In this document: one piece after another, positions 6,426 through 13,566 of the stretch
How positions within the stretch are numbered: position 1 is the first letter of the stretch
Layout: each line of letters begins with the position of its first letter
IMG/VR virus record: IMGVR_UViG_3300028595_000025
Span: 1 to 41,477 of that record
Strand: one strand, 5' to 3'
Length of the DNA stretch: 41,477 bases
DNA from: a virus
Position numbers and translations under genes: made by a program
The notes under the pieces: model-generated
Database searches by the model: none
Seen by the model: only the letters and a program-made list of their open reading frames with translations
Told to the model about the DNA's origin: nothing

Positions 6426-6989
6426 CTATTTCTTAACGTCCCATAAGGTGACGTCAAACTTGCCATACATGCCCCGGAATGTTCCAAGGCCGAGCGCAAT
6501 TCCACCCTTGCGAATTAAATCCTCCAATAGCTTAATGCTGATATCGTCATTCTCGATAAACTGAATTTCAAAGTTTAATTCCCACGGTGTATTGAGTGTC
6601 GGGCGTTCTTTCGGGTTGGGAATGCCCTTTGCAAGCCGGGCAACCCGCTTATCAAGGTAAATCTGTTCATTCCACCCGCTAAATACCACCGGCTCCCCGT
6701 TGGCGGTAAAAGGAATATGAAACGGTGACACCGACACAAAGCTAAGCATTGCGGCGCATACGTTTTTATACTCCCGCATATCAAGTAGACGCTTTGGGGT
6801 GCTTGTAGTATTCTGTGCTGACAGGAAAGACATTATGTTTATGCTTGGCATAATCAGACTTTTCCCGTCTTGCGCAAAATACATCTTGTCCTCGGGGCTC
6901 AATCCCGTTTTGTTGTCGCCCGCGTATCTGTCGAACATAATTGGCATAATCCCATCGAGTCCCACCTCGATTCTCACAGTTTCCCTCAT
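6426..6989 (-). CDS. Unknown protein with RAMP-like glycine loop
   Basis: A 187-residue protein starting MRETVRIEVGLDGIMPIMFD with a perfect Shine-Dalgarno (GGAGG, 6 nt before ATG 6989). Middle region SFLSAQNTTSTPKR and VSPFHIPF; near the C-terminus ALGLGTFRGMYGKF resembles the G-rich loop of RAMP-superfamily RNA-binding proteins (Cas5/6/7 type). Alternating hydrophobic strands at both ends fit a ferredoxin-like fold. There is no CRISPR array or other cas gene nearby, so if the resemblance is real it is a lone domesticated protein. It stands alone between pentamer arrays 3 and 2. Function unknown. Confidence 0.7.
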   Translation of the reverse strand: MRETVRIEVGLDGIMPIMFDRYAGDNKTGLSPEDKMYFAQDGKSLIMPSINIMSFLSAQNTTSTPKRLLDMREYKNVCAAMLSFVSVSPFHIPFTANGEPVVFSGWNEQIYLDKRVARLAKGIPNPKERPTLNTPWELNFEIQFIENDDISIKLLEDLIRKGGIALGLGTFRGMYGKFDVTLWDVKK

Positions 6990-7062
6990 GTATTTCCTCC
7001 AAGAGTTGACTTTTTGTGAATGGCAGTTTACTAACAGTAACTTTGCGCCTTATCATCTTCAT
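6781..7062 (-). CDS. Doubtful overlapping reading frame
   Basis: ATG 7062 has a credible Shine-Dalgarno (TTGGAGTTGAT) and opens a 93-residue frame beginning MKMIRRKVTVSKLPFTKSQL. Beyond residue 24 it runs out of frame over 209 bases of the better-supported 187-residue gene, and its later part (RGRQQNGIEPRGQD) looks like shadow translation. Only the first 24 codons are non-overlapping. It may be a leader peptide feeding ribosomes to the 6989 start, or a gene eroded by a frameshift. Confidence 0.25.
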   Translation of the reverse strand: MKMIRRKVTVSKLPFTKSQLLEEIHEGNCENRGGTRWDYANYVRQIRGRQQNGIEPRGQDVFCARREKSDYAKHKHNVFPVSTEYYKHPKAST

Positions 7063-7078
7063 ATCAACTCCAAATTAA

Positions 7079-7143
7079 AGCCTCGCCTTTCCTCGCCGAG
7101 CCAATCCCCGCCGTGCAGAGCCATGCGGAGCCCAGCCCTGTCT
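7079..7143 (-). repeat. Pentamer array 3: 13 x NGGCN (more degenerate)
   Basis: Sixty-five bases in 5-nt register directly after the TAA (7146-7144) of the AAC(3)/DUF4910-like gene. Transcribed-strand units include gggct, gggct, tggct, cggcg, tggct, cggcg and end aggaa, aggcg, aggct; six units (agaca, ccgca, ctgca, gggat and others) have lost part of GGC. It is followed by TTAATTTGGAG and ATG 7062. Confidence 0.85.
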
Positions 7144-8967
7144 TTACTTACCATGTAAAAGCCCCTTGTCAACTAAATACTCAGCGGTCTTGTGTAGCTC
7201 GTCTATGCTGATACCGCTTACCTCTGACAGATATAATAAATCTGAATCATCATTTAACAGCCAGCGGGCCGCGTCTAAATTACAATCTATCCCCCGCTTT
7301 GAAAAACACGGCTCACCGTTCATCTTGACAGGCCGATAGTACTTGTTCATTTCCCAAGTCTGGCATATTTCGTACAGCTTGTCAATCGTCCGCTGTATCG
7401 CCCGGAAGGATATGAAATCTTTGTTATCAAGCGATGTATGATATTCCGGGTACTCCCCCGGAGGGCAGGTCATTATAGTCCCCATGGGTTTATACCAATG
7501 CCGCTCATCCGCTCCCCTGTGCGGGTAAAAATCCCTTACCTCTGATTCTAATACATATTCTGCTACATCATTAAACATAGACCAGAGATTAGACCGCTTA
7601 TAGACAAAGGGCTTGTCAACACCGCAACACGTTACCTCATACCCGCCCTTCACTTTAGTCATGTCCTGGGTTGCCATGTAAGTGATACTCCCTATAGTTT
7701 CGGGTACAAATACAATCCTGTATGAATAGCGGCGCGGTGCGCTGCGTAATAGACGTGCTAAGAATATCAGCGCAAGCGGCCCGCTCAATTCGTTATTGGC
7801 CATTGACGGATGACAGGTATAGGTTGAAAACATTATTTCATCGTCTAATTCACCGGGGATCAGAATATGCGACATCGTTAACGATCCCTTCTTATACCCG
7901 GCGTCAATAAACACCTGATAGGTGCCGTCGGTCATCTTTTGCTTTTGGTAATCAGATATACAGAAACCCCAATCCTTCTCGTAATATGCTGTTTTATAGG
8001 GAATAACTGTAGGCTGTTCGGGTATAGAGTGCAGGTGCTTTTGTAGTATTTCTGCCGGTTCATACACACAGTGCGGGAGCGATCCGCTCACTATGTGCAG
8101 ATTGTTTTCTGAGGCGTCGATTATAGTATGCCCGGCCCTGTCTTTAATCCACGCCTCTTTGAAATACCATTCATCCGGTACAGTCCAGTCAAAAACCGCT
8201 GTCCCCGATGGTATCTCTATCGTTTCAAGCGGTGTTATTTCTGACAACAAGCGGTGTGTTTCCCGCACCCCATCTCCGGTAATCGAGCGCATAATAGGAA
8301 ATAGTTTATCAAATAACGTTTCAATCTCAGTGTATTTGTCTTTGTGCAGATTGCGGCCGTTGTTAAATAAAATGTCTTTCTTGATTATATGCGCCGCACT
8401 ATCTAAGCATATAATCGTGTGTTGTATTCCGTGTATTTCTTTAAGCCCGGCTGCACCCTCGTCCTCTAATAATTGGCCTACCGTGTTTAGGTCACTCTCA
8501 ACCCCATCCTCTAATCGGCGCACATAAAGGCTGGTGTCCTGAAATGTTTTTTCATATCTATACTTAGCCTTATAGACCGATTCCACAAAATGGGCATAGG
8601 TAAATGAGTGCTGATAATCAACATCGATCAATAACATGAAATCTATGGGGGCAAAGCAGTTGTATTGATAATCCGGCCTTTGGTTAACAAACCAGTCTTT
8701 TTGCTTCCCCCAAACCGCAAAGGAATAGATATAGTGCTGCGTCCGCATAAAGTCTGGCCGTTTTAAAGCGGCGGCCGACAGGCTCCCGGTCTGTGACGGC
8801 GTTTTATGAATATCAAACTCCGCACCGTCACAATAATCCATATTGTAGGTGGGAAATAATAGCGTACCATCCGGCCCGACTATTTCTTGGTACATATCAA
8901 TCAAACTATCTAAATCATGCCCAGCATACAGGAGCTTGGATACGTCGGAGGCGACAAGTAAAATCAT
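7144..8967 (-). CDS. Two-domain protein: AAC(3)-like acyltransferase + DUF4910-like aminopeptidase domain
   Basis: A 607-residue protein, last gene of the glycan operon. Residues about 1-160 match the AAC(3)/antibiotic N-acetyltransferase fold: GPDGTLLFPTYN, TPSQTGSLSAAALKRPD, SFAVWGK and YAHFVESVYKAKYRYEKTF. The usual His-Ser-Ser near the start reads ASD. Residues about 215-520 resemble the DUF4910/M28-like domain of polysaccharide-cluster proteins: SITGDGVRETHRLLSEI, YKTAYYEKDWGFCI, STYTCHPSMANNELSGPLA, PHRGADERHW and EYHTSLDN, with His, Glu and Asp suited to a zinc site. A small winged-helix-like tail follows. It probably adds or removes an acyl or aminoacyl group on the nonulosonic sugar. 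The start overlaps the ligase gene. Confidence 0.7.
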   Translation of the reverse strand: MILLVASDVSKLLYAGHDLDSLIDMYQEIVGPDGTLLFPTYNMDYCDGAEFDIHKTPSQTGSLSAAALKRPDFMRTQHYIYSFAVWGKQKDWFVNQRPDYQYNCFAPIDFMLLIDVDYQHSFTYAHFVESVYKAKYRYEKTFQDTSLYVRRLEDGVESDLNTVGQLLEDEGAAGLKEIHGIQHTIICLDSAAHIIKKDILFNNGRNLHKDKYTEIETLFDKLFPIMRSITGDGVRETHRLLSEITPLETIEIPSGTAVFDWTVPDEWYFKEAWIKDRAGHTIIDASENNLHIVSGSLPHCVYEPAEILQKHLHSIPEQPTVIPYKTAYYEKDWGFCISDYQKQKMTDGTYQVFIDAGYKKGSLTMSHILIPGELDDEIMFSTYTCHPSMANNELSGPLALIFLARLLRSAPRRYSYRIVFVPETIGSITYMATQDMTKVKGGYEVTCCGVDKPFVYKRSNLWSMFNDVAEYVLESEVRDFYPHRGADERHWYKPMGTIMTCPPGEYPEYHTSLDNKDFISFRAIQRTIDKLYEICQTWEMNKYYRPVKMNGEPCFSKRGIDCNLDAARWLLNDDSDLLYLSEVSGISIDELHKTAEYLVDKGLLHGK

Positions 8968-10088
8968 CTTAACCTTTTAAACCTTTCGGTATGCAACCTC
9001 TCCACATATTCTATACGCATCGGTGTATGGAATTTGCCTATTTTATGACGGACATACGTTTTGATACGTTTTTCGCTTACATTTCCCACCACCTTTGCAA
9101 TCACTACCTGACCAAGTATAGGATTTGGCTCACCCTTCACCGTCACATCTTTAATGCCTGGAATTTCCAAGATGCAACTTTCTACATCAATCGGCGATAC
9201 CTTATACCCGCCAACATTTATGATGTCGGAATCACGTCCGCGGAAACGAATATAGCCGTTCTTTTCATCCACTAAGTCCCCTGTATCATACCATCCGTCT
9301 TTAAACGGAGAGGGGGCGTTTAGGTATCCTACCATAGATGTTTTACTCTTTATCCACAACCGTCCGTTAACTATTCGGTGTTCGTCCCCTATCTTTAACC
9401 AAAGCCCCTCGCCTGATTTAGTCCGCATTATCCCGAGTTCTGATAATCCATAGGTTTGCTTTAGTTTTACATCTGGCAGTGCTTTACTTAACGCCTTTAG
9501 CGTGGCCGGCGGCATCGGTTCGGTTCCGTAGGTGATTAGCTTTAGACTGGAAAGGTCATGTTCTTTATACGCACCGCTCAAAAGCATAAGATTAAGGAAT
9601 GACGGTGTAGAGGGGAGCAGTTCGGCCTTGTTCTCAGCAATAGCCCTACACACCCCGCCGGGGCTGCGGTCTGAAATATAGATAGGCGTTCCGTTTCTAA
9701 GGGTGTAAAATAGTGTATTCCAGCCGCCGATATGATCGAACAACAGAAACATAATGGTGCGGAAAGATTTACCAGGATAATCAAACTTAGATATGAACCT
9801 TGTATAGTCGTGCAGCGCCGCCTTGGGCGGTCCGGTTGTACCAGACGAGAAAAGCACAAACCCGCCTTTCACTTCTTTGTATAGCGGGTTCACAGCTTTC
9901 ATGCCTGTAAACGTAAACTTGTTTTCTGCTATATCATATAAAGATTCAATCTGTGCCGCTTCAACGCGGGGCTTTATGTCTTTCACCTGATTGGCGATCG
10001 GCACCACCACGTCCCCAGCTTCCAAGAAATCCAAAAGCACGTTTACGCTCTTTTGTGTGAAGTCTGATTGAATACCTATAACACTCAT
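8964..10088 (-). CDS. AMP-forming acyl ligase (ANL superfamily)
   Basis: A 374-residue adenylating enzyme, shorter than the 500 residues usual for the family because the N-terminal subdomain is reduced. Core motifs are in order: FSSGTTGPPKAA (P-loop-like, about 79-90), ITYGTEPM, TYGLSELG (about 214), YDTGDLV (about 270), FRGRDSDIINVGGYKVSP (about 283-300) and a C-terminal TERFKRLR that supplies the lysine-bearing tail. It would activate a carboxylate as acyl-AMP and load it onto the acyl carrier protein encoded two genes upstream. Start overlaps the SDR gene stop by four bases (ATGA). Confidence 0.85.
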   Translation of the reverse strand: MSVIGIQSDFTQKSVNVLLDFLEAGDVVVPIANQVKDIKPRVEAAQIESLYDIAENKFTFTGMKAVNPLYKEVKGGFVLFSSGTTGPPKAALHDYTRFISKFDYPGKSFRTIMFLLFDHIGGWNTLFYTLRNGTPIYISDRSPGGVCRAIAENKAELLPSTPSFLNLMLLSGAYKEHDLSSLKLITYGTEPMPPATLKALSKALPDVKLKQTYGLSELGIMRTKSGEGLWLKIGDEHRIVNGRLWIKSKTSMVGYLNAPSPFKDGWYDTGDLVDEKNGYIRFRGRDSDIINVGGYKVSPIDVESCILEIPGIKDVTVKGEPNPILGQVVIAKVVGNVSEKRIKTYVRHKIGKFHTPMRIEYVERLHTERFKRLR

Positions 10089-10729
10089 ACTCCCCCCAAA
10101 TATATAACCTGTCCAGTCACAAAATAGCTTTCAGGTCTTATCAGCCAATCAACTATATTGATTATATCATCCACAAGGCCGGGCCGCTTAATAGCCTGCA
10201 TCCCAATAACTTTTTCCAGTTTGTCCTCGGGGACGTTTTTGATTAAATCTGTATATATCGGATTGGGGCCGATACAGTTTACTTTTATCCCCCATGGGCT
10301 AAGCTCTTTAGCGATAATTTTGGTAAAGGTTTCCACAGCCGCCTTGGATGCGGCATAAACCGCCTCACCCTCGAGCGCCAACGGTACGGCCACCGATGAA
10401 AAGTTTATTATCCTCGGACAACTGGACCCCTTTAATAGCCTGGCCGCTTGTTGACAGACGTTGAAGGTTCCCAAAAAATTGGTCGCCATAATATCACGGG
10501 CTTTGTCCGGGGACATAAGCAGAAAATGATTCATAGACGCTATACCGGCGCAGTTGATGACAACATCTAAAGAGTGTACGCTTTCAAGGAAAAACTCAAC
10601 ACTATCGGGTTGTGTAACGTTACATGCGGTTGACCTGCTGGCCCGGAATACATCATGTCCGATAGTTTCATAATGCGTAGCCAACCTGGCCCCGATCCCC
10701 CGGCTTGCGCCTGTGATTAGAAAACGCAT
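10085..10729 (-). CDS. Short-chain dehydrogenase/reductase (FabG-like)
   Basis: A 214-residue classical SDR: TGASRGIGAR cofactor motif (residues 6-15), NCAG (about 59), serine in NFSSVA, catalytic YAASK (about 129-133) and the IKVNCIGPN segment. The Arg after the glycine motif favours NADPH. Next to an acyl carrier protein and a ligase, the likely substrate is a 3-ketoacyl-ACP or a sugar-linked ketone. It overlaps the ACP gene by 13 bases. Confidence 0.85.
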   Translation of the reverse strand: MRFLITGASRGIGARLATHYETIGHDVFRASRSTACNVTQPDSVEFFLESVHSLDVVINCAGIASMNHFLLMSPDKARDIMATNFLGTFNVCQQAARLLKGSSCPRIINFSSVAVPLALEGEAVYAASKAAVETFTKIIAKELSPWGIKVNCIGPNPIYTDLIKNVPEDKLEKVIGMQAIKRPGLVDDIINIVDWLIRPESYFVTGQVIYLGGV

Positions 10730-10992
10730 AGTTCCACCAAAAAAGTGGCCAGCGTTCCTACTGTTCTAAATGGACTATCGGTGCGTGAATACGTCTTGTC
10801 CGTAACGATAGGCATTTGCTTGCCGGTCTTTTCCTCTATTTTCTGTTCAACCAACAGGATAAAGCTCACAAAATTAATGCTTTCGATATTAGAGAAATCA
10901 TAAAGGATGGTATCCTCTGTGATGTCTGACCAAATTTCACGCCCGACTATTTCGTTTGTTTCAAGCATAGCCTCTTTGATTAATTCAATCAC
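10717..10992 (-). CDS. Acyl carrier protein-like
   Basis: A 91-residue acidic helical protein. The phosphopantetheine site of ACPs (DSL) appears as IESINFVSFI, with Ser about residue 39, followed by the helix LLVEQKIEEKTG. The C-terminal part is longer than in fatty-acid ACPs. It would carry the acyl group made by the ligase and reductase encoded just downstream; the phosphopantetheinyl transferase must come from the host. The start overlaps the previous stop. Confidence 0.8.
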   Translation of the reverse strand: MIELIKEAMLETNEIVGREIWSDITEDTILYDFSNIESINFVSFILLVEQKIEEKTGKQMPIVTDKTYSRTDSPFRTVGTLATFLVELCVF

Positions 10993-11207
10993 TTCCGGCC
11001 CGCCTTTAAATCTATCAACGTTTCTACGTAAGAAAGGCCTGTGATTGGCTTCCAGAATTTATTACCGTTTAGATTCATTAGCTTGACCCAATTGCCAGAG
11101 GGAGATACTTCCAGTATCTTATATTCTGTTACTTCTTCCTCACGGTAAGCATATCTGCCGGACGTTTTTAACAATACTCGTTTCCCAACAAGATCAGTGA
11201 TTTCCAT
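10989..11207 (-). CDS. Small unknown protein of the glycan operon
   Basis: A 72-residue protein starting MEITDLVGKRVLLKTSGRYA. I choose ATG 11207 because GGGAGG lies nine bases upstream; a longer frame to 11297 would run 90 bases into the CMP-sugar synthetase gene. Predicted all-beta, SH3-like (VGKRVLLK, TEYKILEVSPSGNWVKL, KFWKPI). Its unbroken position in the operon suggests an accessory to the neighbouring enzymes. No known family is assigned. Confidence 0.65.
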   Translation of the reverse strand: MEITDLVGKRVLLKTSGRYAYREEEVTEYKILEVSPSGNWVKLMNLNGNKFWKPITGLSYVETLIDLKAGRK

Positions 11208-11910
11208 TAGTTCTGCCCTCCCATGTCTTTTTGAAATGGTCAATAAACCTGTTTTCCGCATCCGTCCAATCTTCCGGGGTGTCGATTGGGAACACACTCT
11301 GCCAGTCTACAATAAACGGCGCCGCCTTTGGTGGGAATAAATTACCGTTCATCATAAGCCGCGGAATTGACATCCACCAGAACATTTCCGCGTGATGATA
11401 GGTATCAAACCATAGATTTGACGTTTTATCTTTTTGCCCTGGGAATACCATTCTCAATCTGCCGTCCTCGATTATCATGGCCCTCTGGAAATGCCACGGA
11501 CTTCTGACAACGGGAATACAAACATCCGCTGCCTCTGCGATCATAGTATCGAGGGCAAGCCGTATATAATCACCTGAAATCATCGGAGCGGTAGCGTAAA
11601 TCATACAACAGTTTTCAAAGTGGTGGTTTTGCTTCGATAGTTCAGCTAAGGTGAAGCGGACAACCTCATACATCGGCACATCGTCGTCCGCTAATTCTTT
11701 GGGCCGCATAAAGGGGATGTTTGCGCCGGCGGCCTTAGCCACATCGGCTATTTCCTGGTCCTCGGTTGACACAACTATTTCGTCAAAAACCCCGGAACCC
11801 TTAGCCGCCTGGATAGAGTAATTAATTATCGGCTGACCTAAAAACTCTTTAATGTTCTTATGCGGTATTCTTTGGCTACCGCCCCGGGCCGGAATGATTG
11901 CTATGTTCAT
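11194..11910 (-). CDS. pseF: CMP-nonulosonate synthetase (PseF-like)
   Basis: Activates a nine-carbon sugar acid with CTP to CMP-sugar. At 238 residues it begins MNIAIIPARGGSQRIPHKNI, the cytidylyltransferase P-loop; then FLGQPIINYSIQAA, STEDQEIADVAKAAGA, YATAPMISGD and WFDTYHHAEMFWW. The pattern of PARGGSxRIPxKNI plus the late His-Asp-Ala/Glu-x-FYW block is closest to pseudaminic acid PseF rather than to sialic acid NeuA. I choose ATG 11910, which overlaps the previous stop (ATGA) and has AGGA upstream; a start at 11982 would add 24 unrelated residues. Substrate exactness (Pse versus a relative) is inferred. Confidence 0.85.
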   Translation of the reverse strand: MNIAIIPARGGSQRIPHKNIKEFLGQPIINYSIQAAKGSGVFDEIVVSTEDQEIADVAKAAGANIPFMRPKELADDDVPMYEVVRFTLAELSKQNHHFENCCMIYATAPMISGDYIRLALDTMIAEAADVCIPVVRSPWHFQRAMIIEDGRLRMVFPGQKDKTSNLWFDTYHHAEMFWWMSIPRLMMNGNLFPPKAAPFIVDWQSVFPIDTPEDWTDAENRFIDHFKKTWEGRTNGNH

Positions 11911-12437
11911 AATTTCCTCACTATATCCATGTCCGGCACATCCGTTTGAGGTTTGGTAAACACAAACAACAGGCTTGACCAATATCTGCGCTTGTAATAC
12001 TTTGTCCCCGGTAGCACGGTTGTGTGTCCATTATAGCGGACCGCCATTTTATACCAAAAATCCACCGCCTTGCTGCTGTAGTAACATTCGCCATGTACTA
12101 TATCGAGATTCAAATAATCAAAAGCGCGGGTCAAGATACTGGCGACGGCGGCGGCACCTAAACCTTCACCCCGTCGGCGTGGTGCAATCAATACGCTGAT
12201 TTCACCGCGGCGGTTCTCCCATTCAATATTCTCTATACCGCCGTAACCGACAAGGTTACTCCCCCGCCAAAAGCCCCAATACCTTGTTGACCCGCGCCTA
12301 TCACAAATAACCTCACGGTAAAAATCTTGCTGCATTTCCTCAGTCAGCTCATAGGGGGTGCGCAACGTTTCCATTATATCGTTGCGCCATCCCCTGACCG
12401 TTTCCATGTCTTGATACGATAGCGGTTTAAAAATCAT
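11907..12437 (-). CDS. GNAT-family N-acetyltransferase
   Basis: A 176-residue protein beginning MIFKPLSYQDMETVRGWRND, the usual start of RimJ/PseH-type GNATs. Acetyl-CoA site: APRRRGEGLGAAAVASIL (R-x-x-G-x-G/A pattern, about residues 85-102). ATG 12437 overlaps the NeuB-like stop (ATGA) with GGAAGGG upstream. Placed between a nonulosonate synthase and a CMP-sugar synthetase, it probably acetylates an amino sugar intermediate as PseH does, but a later position on the sugar is possible. Confidence 0.8.
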   Translation of the reverse strand: MIFKPLSYQDMETVRGWRNDIMETLRTPYELTEEMQQDFYREVICDRRGSTRYWGFWRGSNLVGYGGIENIEWENRRGEISVLIAPRRRGEGLGAAAVASILTRAFDYLNLDIVHGECYYSSKAVDFWYKMAVRYNGHTTVLPGTKYYKRRYWSSLLFVFTKPQTDVPDMDIVRKL

Positions 12438-13084
12438 AATATCCCTTCCAATTGTTCGGGCGTCATGGCCCATGGTCCATTATCCAGCCCCTTTGAGTCT
12501 GGTAGTTTAAAATGTTTCTCGTATCGGGTGGGCTTGTATTTGTGGAAAAGCTCAAAGTTATCCGTATGGTCTGATATTCCTACAGATAAAAACCCACCAA
12601 ATAGGGTTGCATACTTAACCCAATTAGCCGGGTACTCGGGCACACAACACAAGAAGTCTATATTGTCCGAAATCATAGACAACCTGAAATCCCAAGTGGT
12701 GAACGGAGAGGGGACCGACACAAGCGCCAAGACACTATTGGGTATCTTCGGCAACAATAGTTCATAGATCGATTGGCGGCAAGCTATCTTGACAAAAGGC
12801 ACACTATAGTTATCGATCAGAAACTTTAGTGACGGTATATCAAATACACTGGCCGTTGTTTCATAGCCCATTTTTGCCGCCAACCTGTAGGCATAATCAA
12901 AAACGTCCCTATCAAGCGGGGTTACAGTTTTGCCCCCCGCTTTAGGGACGGTATTAAACAATTGCCATTTAATAACTATCCGGCGCTTGCCGGAATTTAC
13001 GTTGTCCATTTCCTTTATCATCTTTAGCGCCTCGAGGCGCGAATTCTGACACGTTTCACCGGAACCGAAATCAAGTATTACCAT
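12434..13084 (-). CDS. Compact NeuB/PseI-like nonulosonic acid synthase
   Basis: Condenses phosphoenolpyruvate with an amino sugar to a nine-carbon acid. At 216 residues it is much shorter than the usual 335-350. It keeps TIM-barrel landmarks: IKWQLFN (for the VKFQxF motif), ETTASVFDIPSLKFL, FVKIACRQS, VGISDHT and YEKHFKLPDSKG (the metal or substrate histidines), ending with DNGPWAMTPEQLEGIL. The C-terminal SAF/antifreeze-like domain is absent and the N-terminus is reduced (DFGSGETCQNSRLEA). It is either a minimal phage version or partly degenerate. It overlaps the regulator gene by 14 bases. Confidence 0.8.
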   Translation of the reverse strand: MVILDFGSGETCQNSRLEALKMIKEMDNVNSGKRRIVIKWQLFNTVPKAGGKTVTPLDRDVFDYAYRLAAKMGYETTASVFDIPSLKFLIDNYSVPFVKIACRQSIYELLLPKIPNSVLALVSVPSPFTTWDFRLSMISDNIDFLCCVPEYPANWVKYATLFGGFLSVGISDHTDNFELFHKYKPTRYEKHFKLPDSKGLDNGPWAMTPEQLEGIL

Positions 13085-13523
13085 TTACAACCACCTGCCA
13101 TTCTCCGTCAATTTTCTTTCTCGTGACCCCGCGATATTTCAAGAATTTCCAAACTGTAGAATGGGCCATATTGTATTTTTTTGCTATTTCCTGAATAGAA
13201 TTGCCATCATTTAGCAGTCCCATCATTTCTGAAAATCTTTTATTATAGACAGCGGATTTTCTATAGCCCCTTTCTGTTCGCTTAATCTCCCGCCGCAAAA
13301 ATATAGAATTGACATTCTCGCGGGTGGTATTAAACACATTGGCTATATCGCCGTAATTCATACCGCTTTCCAATAATAGACACATGGCTAAAAATCGGCT
13401 GTCACACTTCTTTTGCCATGGGCGTGTATTTTGGTTCGGTCTGTTCTTTATCTCCGCAATTTTCGCCGCCTCTTTGTCCGTCCAGTTTATTTTCAGCTTC
13501 GGTGCATATTCTATTGTTGGCAT
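13071..13523 (-). CDS. HTH DNA-binding protein heading the glycan operon
   Basis: A 150-residue basic protein with two helix-turn-helix segments: MNYGDIANVFNTTRENVNSI (about residues 56-75) and SIQEIAKKYNMAHSTVWKFL (about 109-128). The architecture resembles resolvase-type or sigma-4-like HTHs without a catalytic domain. It is the first gene after a strong promoter whose -10 box is only five bases from the ATG, so its mRNA is probably leaderless. Being first in the operon, it may autoregulate it. It could also bind packaging or replication sites. Confidence 0.65.
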   Translation of the reverse strand: MPTIEYAPKLKINWTDKEAAKIAEIKNRPNQNTRPWQKKCDSRFLAMCLLLESGMNYGDIANVFNTTRENVNSIFLRREIKRTERGYRKSAVYNKRFSEMMGLLNDGNSIQEIAKKYNMAHSTVWKFLKYRGVTRKKIDGEWQVVVNGNT

Positions 13524-13528
13524 ACTCT

Positions 13529-13557
13529 TTTATATCCGATAATCTATCACTTGTCAA
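13529..13557 (-). promoter_or_regulatory. Strong sigma70 promoter of the glycan operon
   Basis: Minus strand TTGACA (13557-13552), 17-nt spacer, TATAAA (13534-13529). The ATG of the HTH gene begins five bases after the -10 box, at or near the expected transcription start. Confidence 0.8.
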
Positions 13558-13566
13558 CCGAAATGC

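Noticed and set aside
5491-7143. CRISPR array or integron attC sites for the GCC-rich repeats
   Set aside because: Units are five bases with no unique spacers and no cas genes; no inverted core sites or integron integrase.
13071-13523. Lysogeny repressor (CI-like)
   Set aside because: It is leaderless like cI and has HTHs, but there is no peptidase domain, divergent promoter or integrase, so lysogeny control is not supported.
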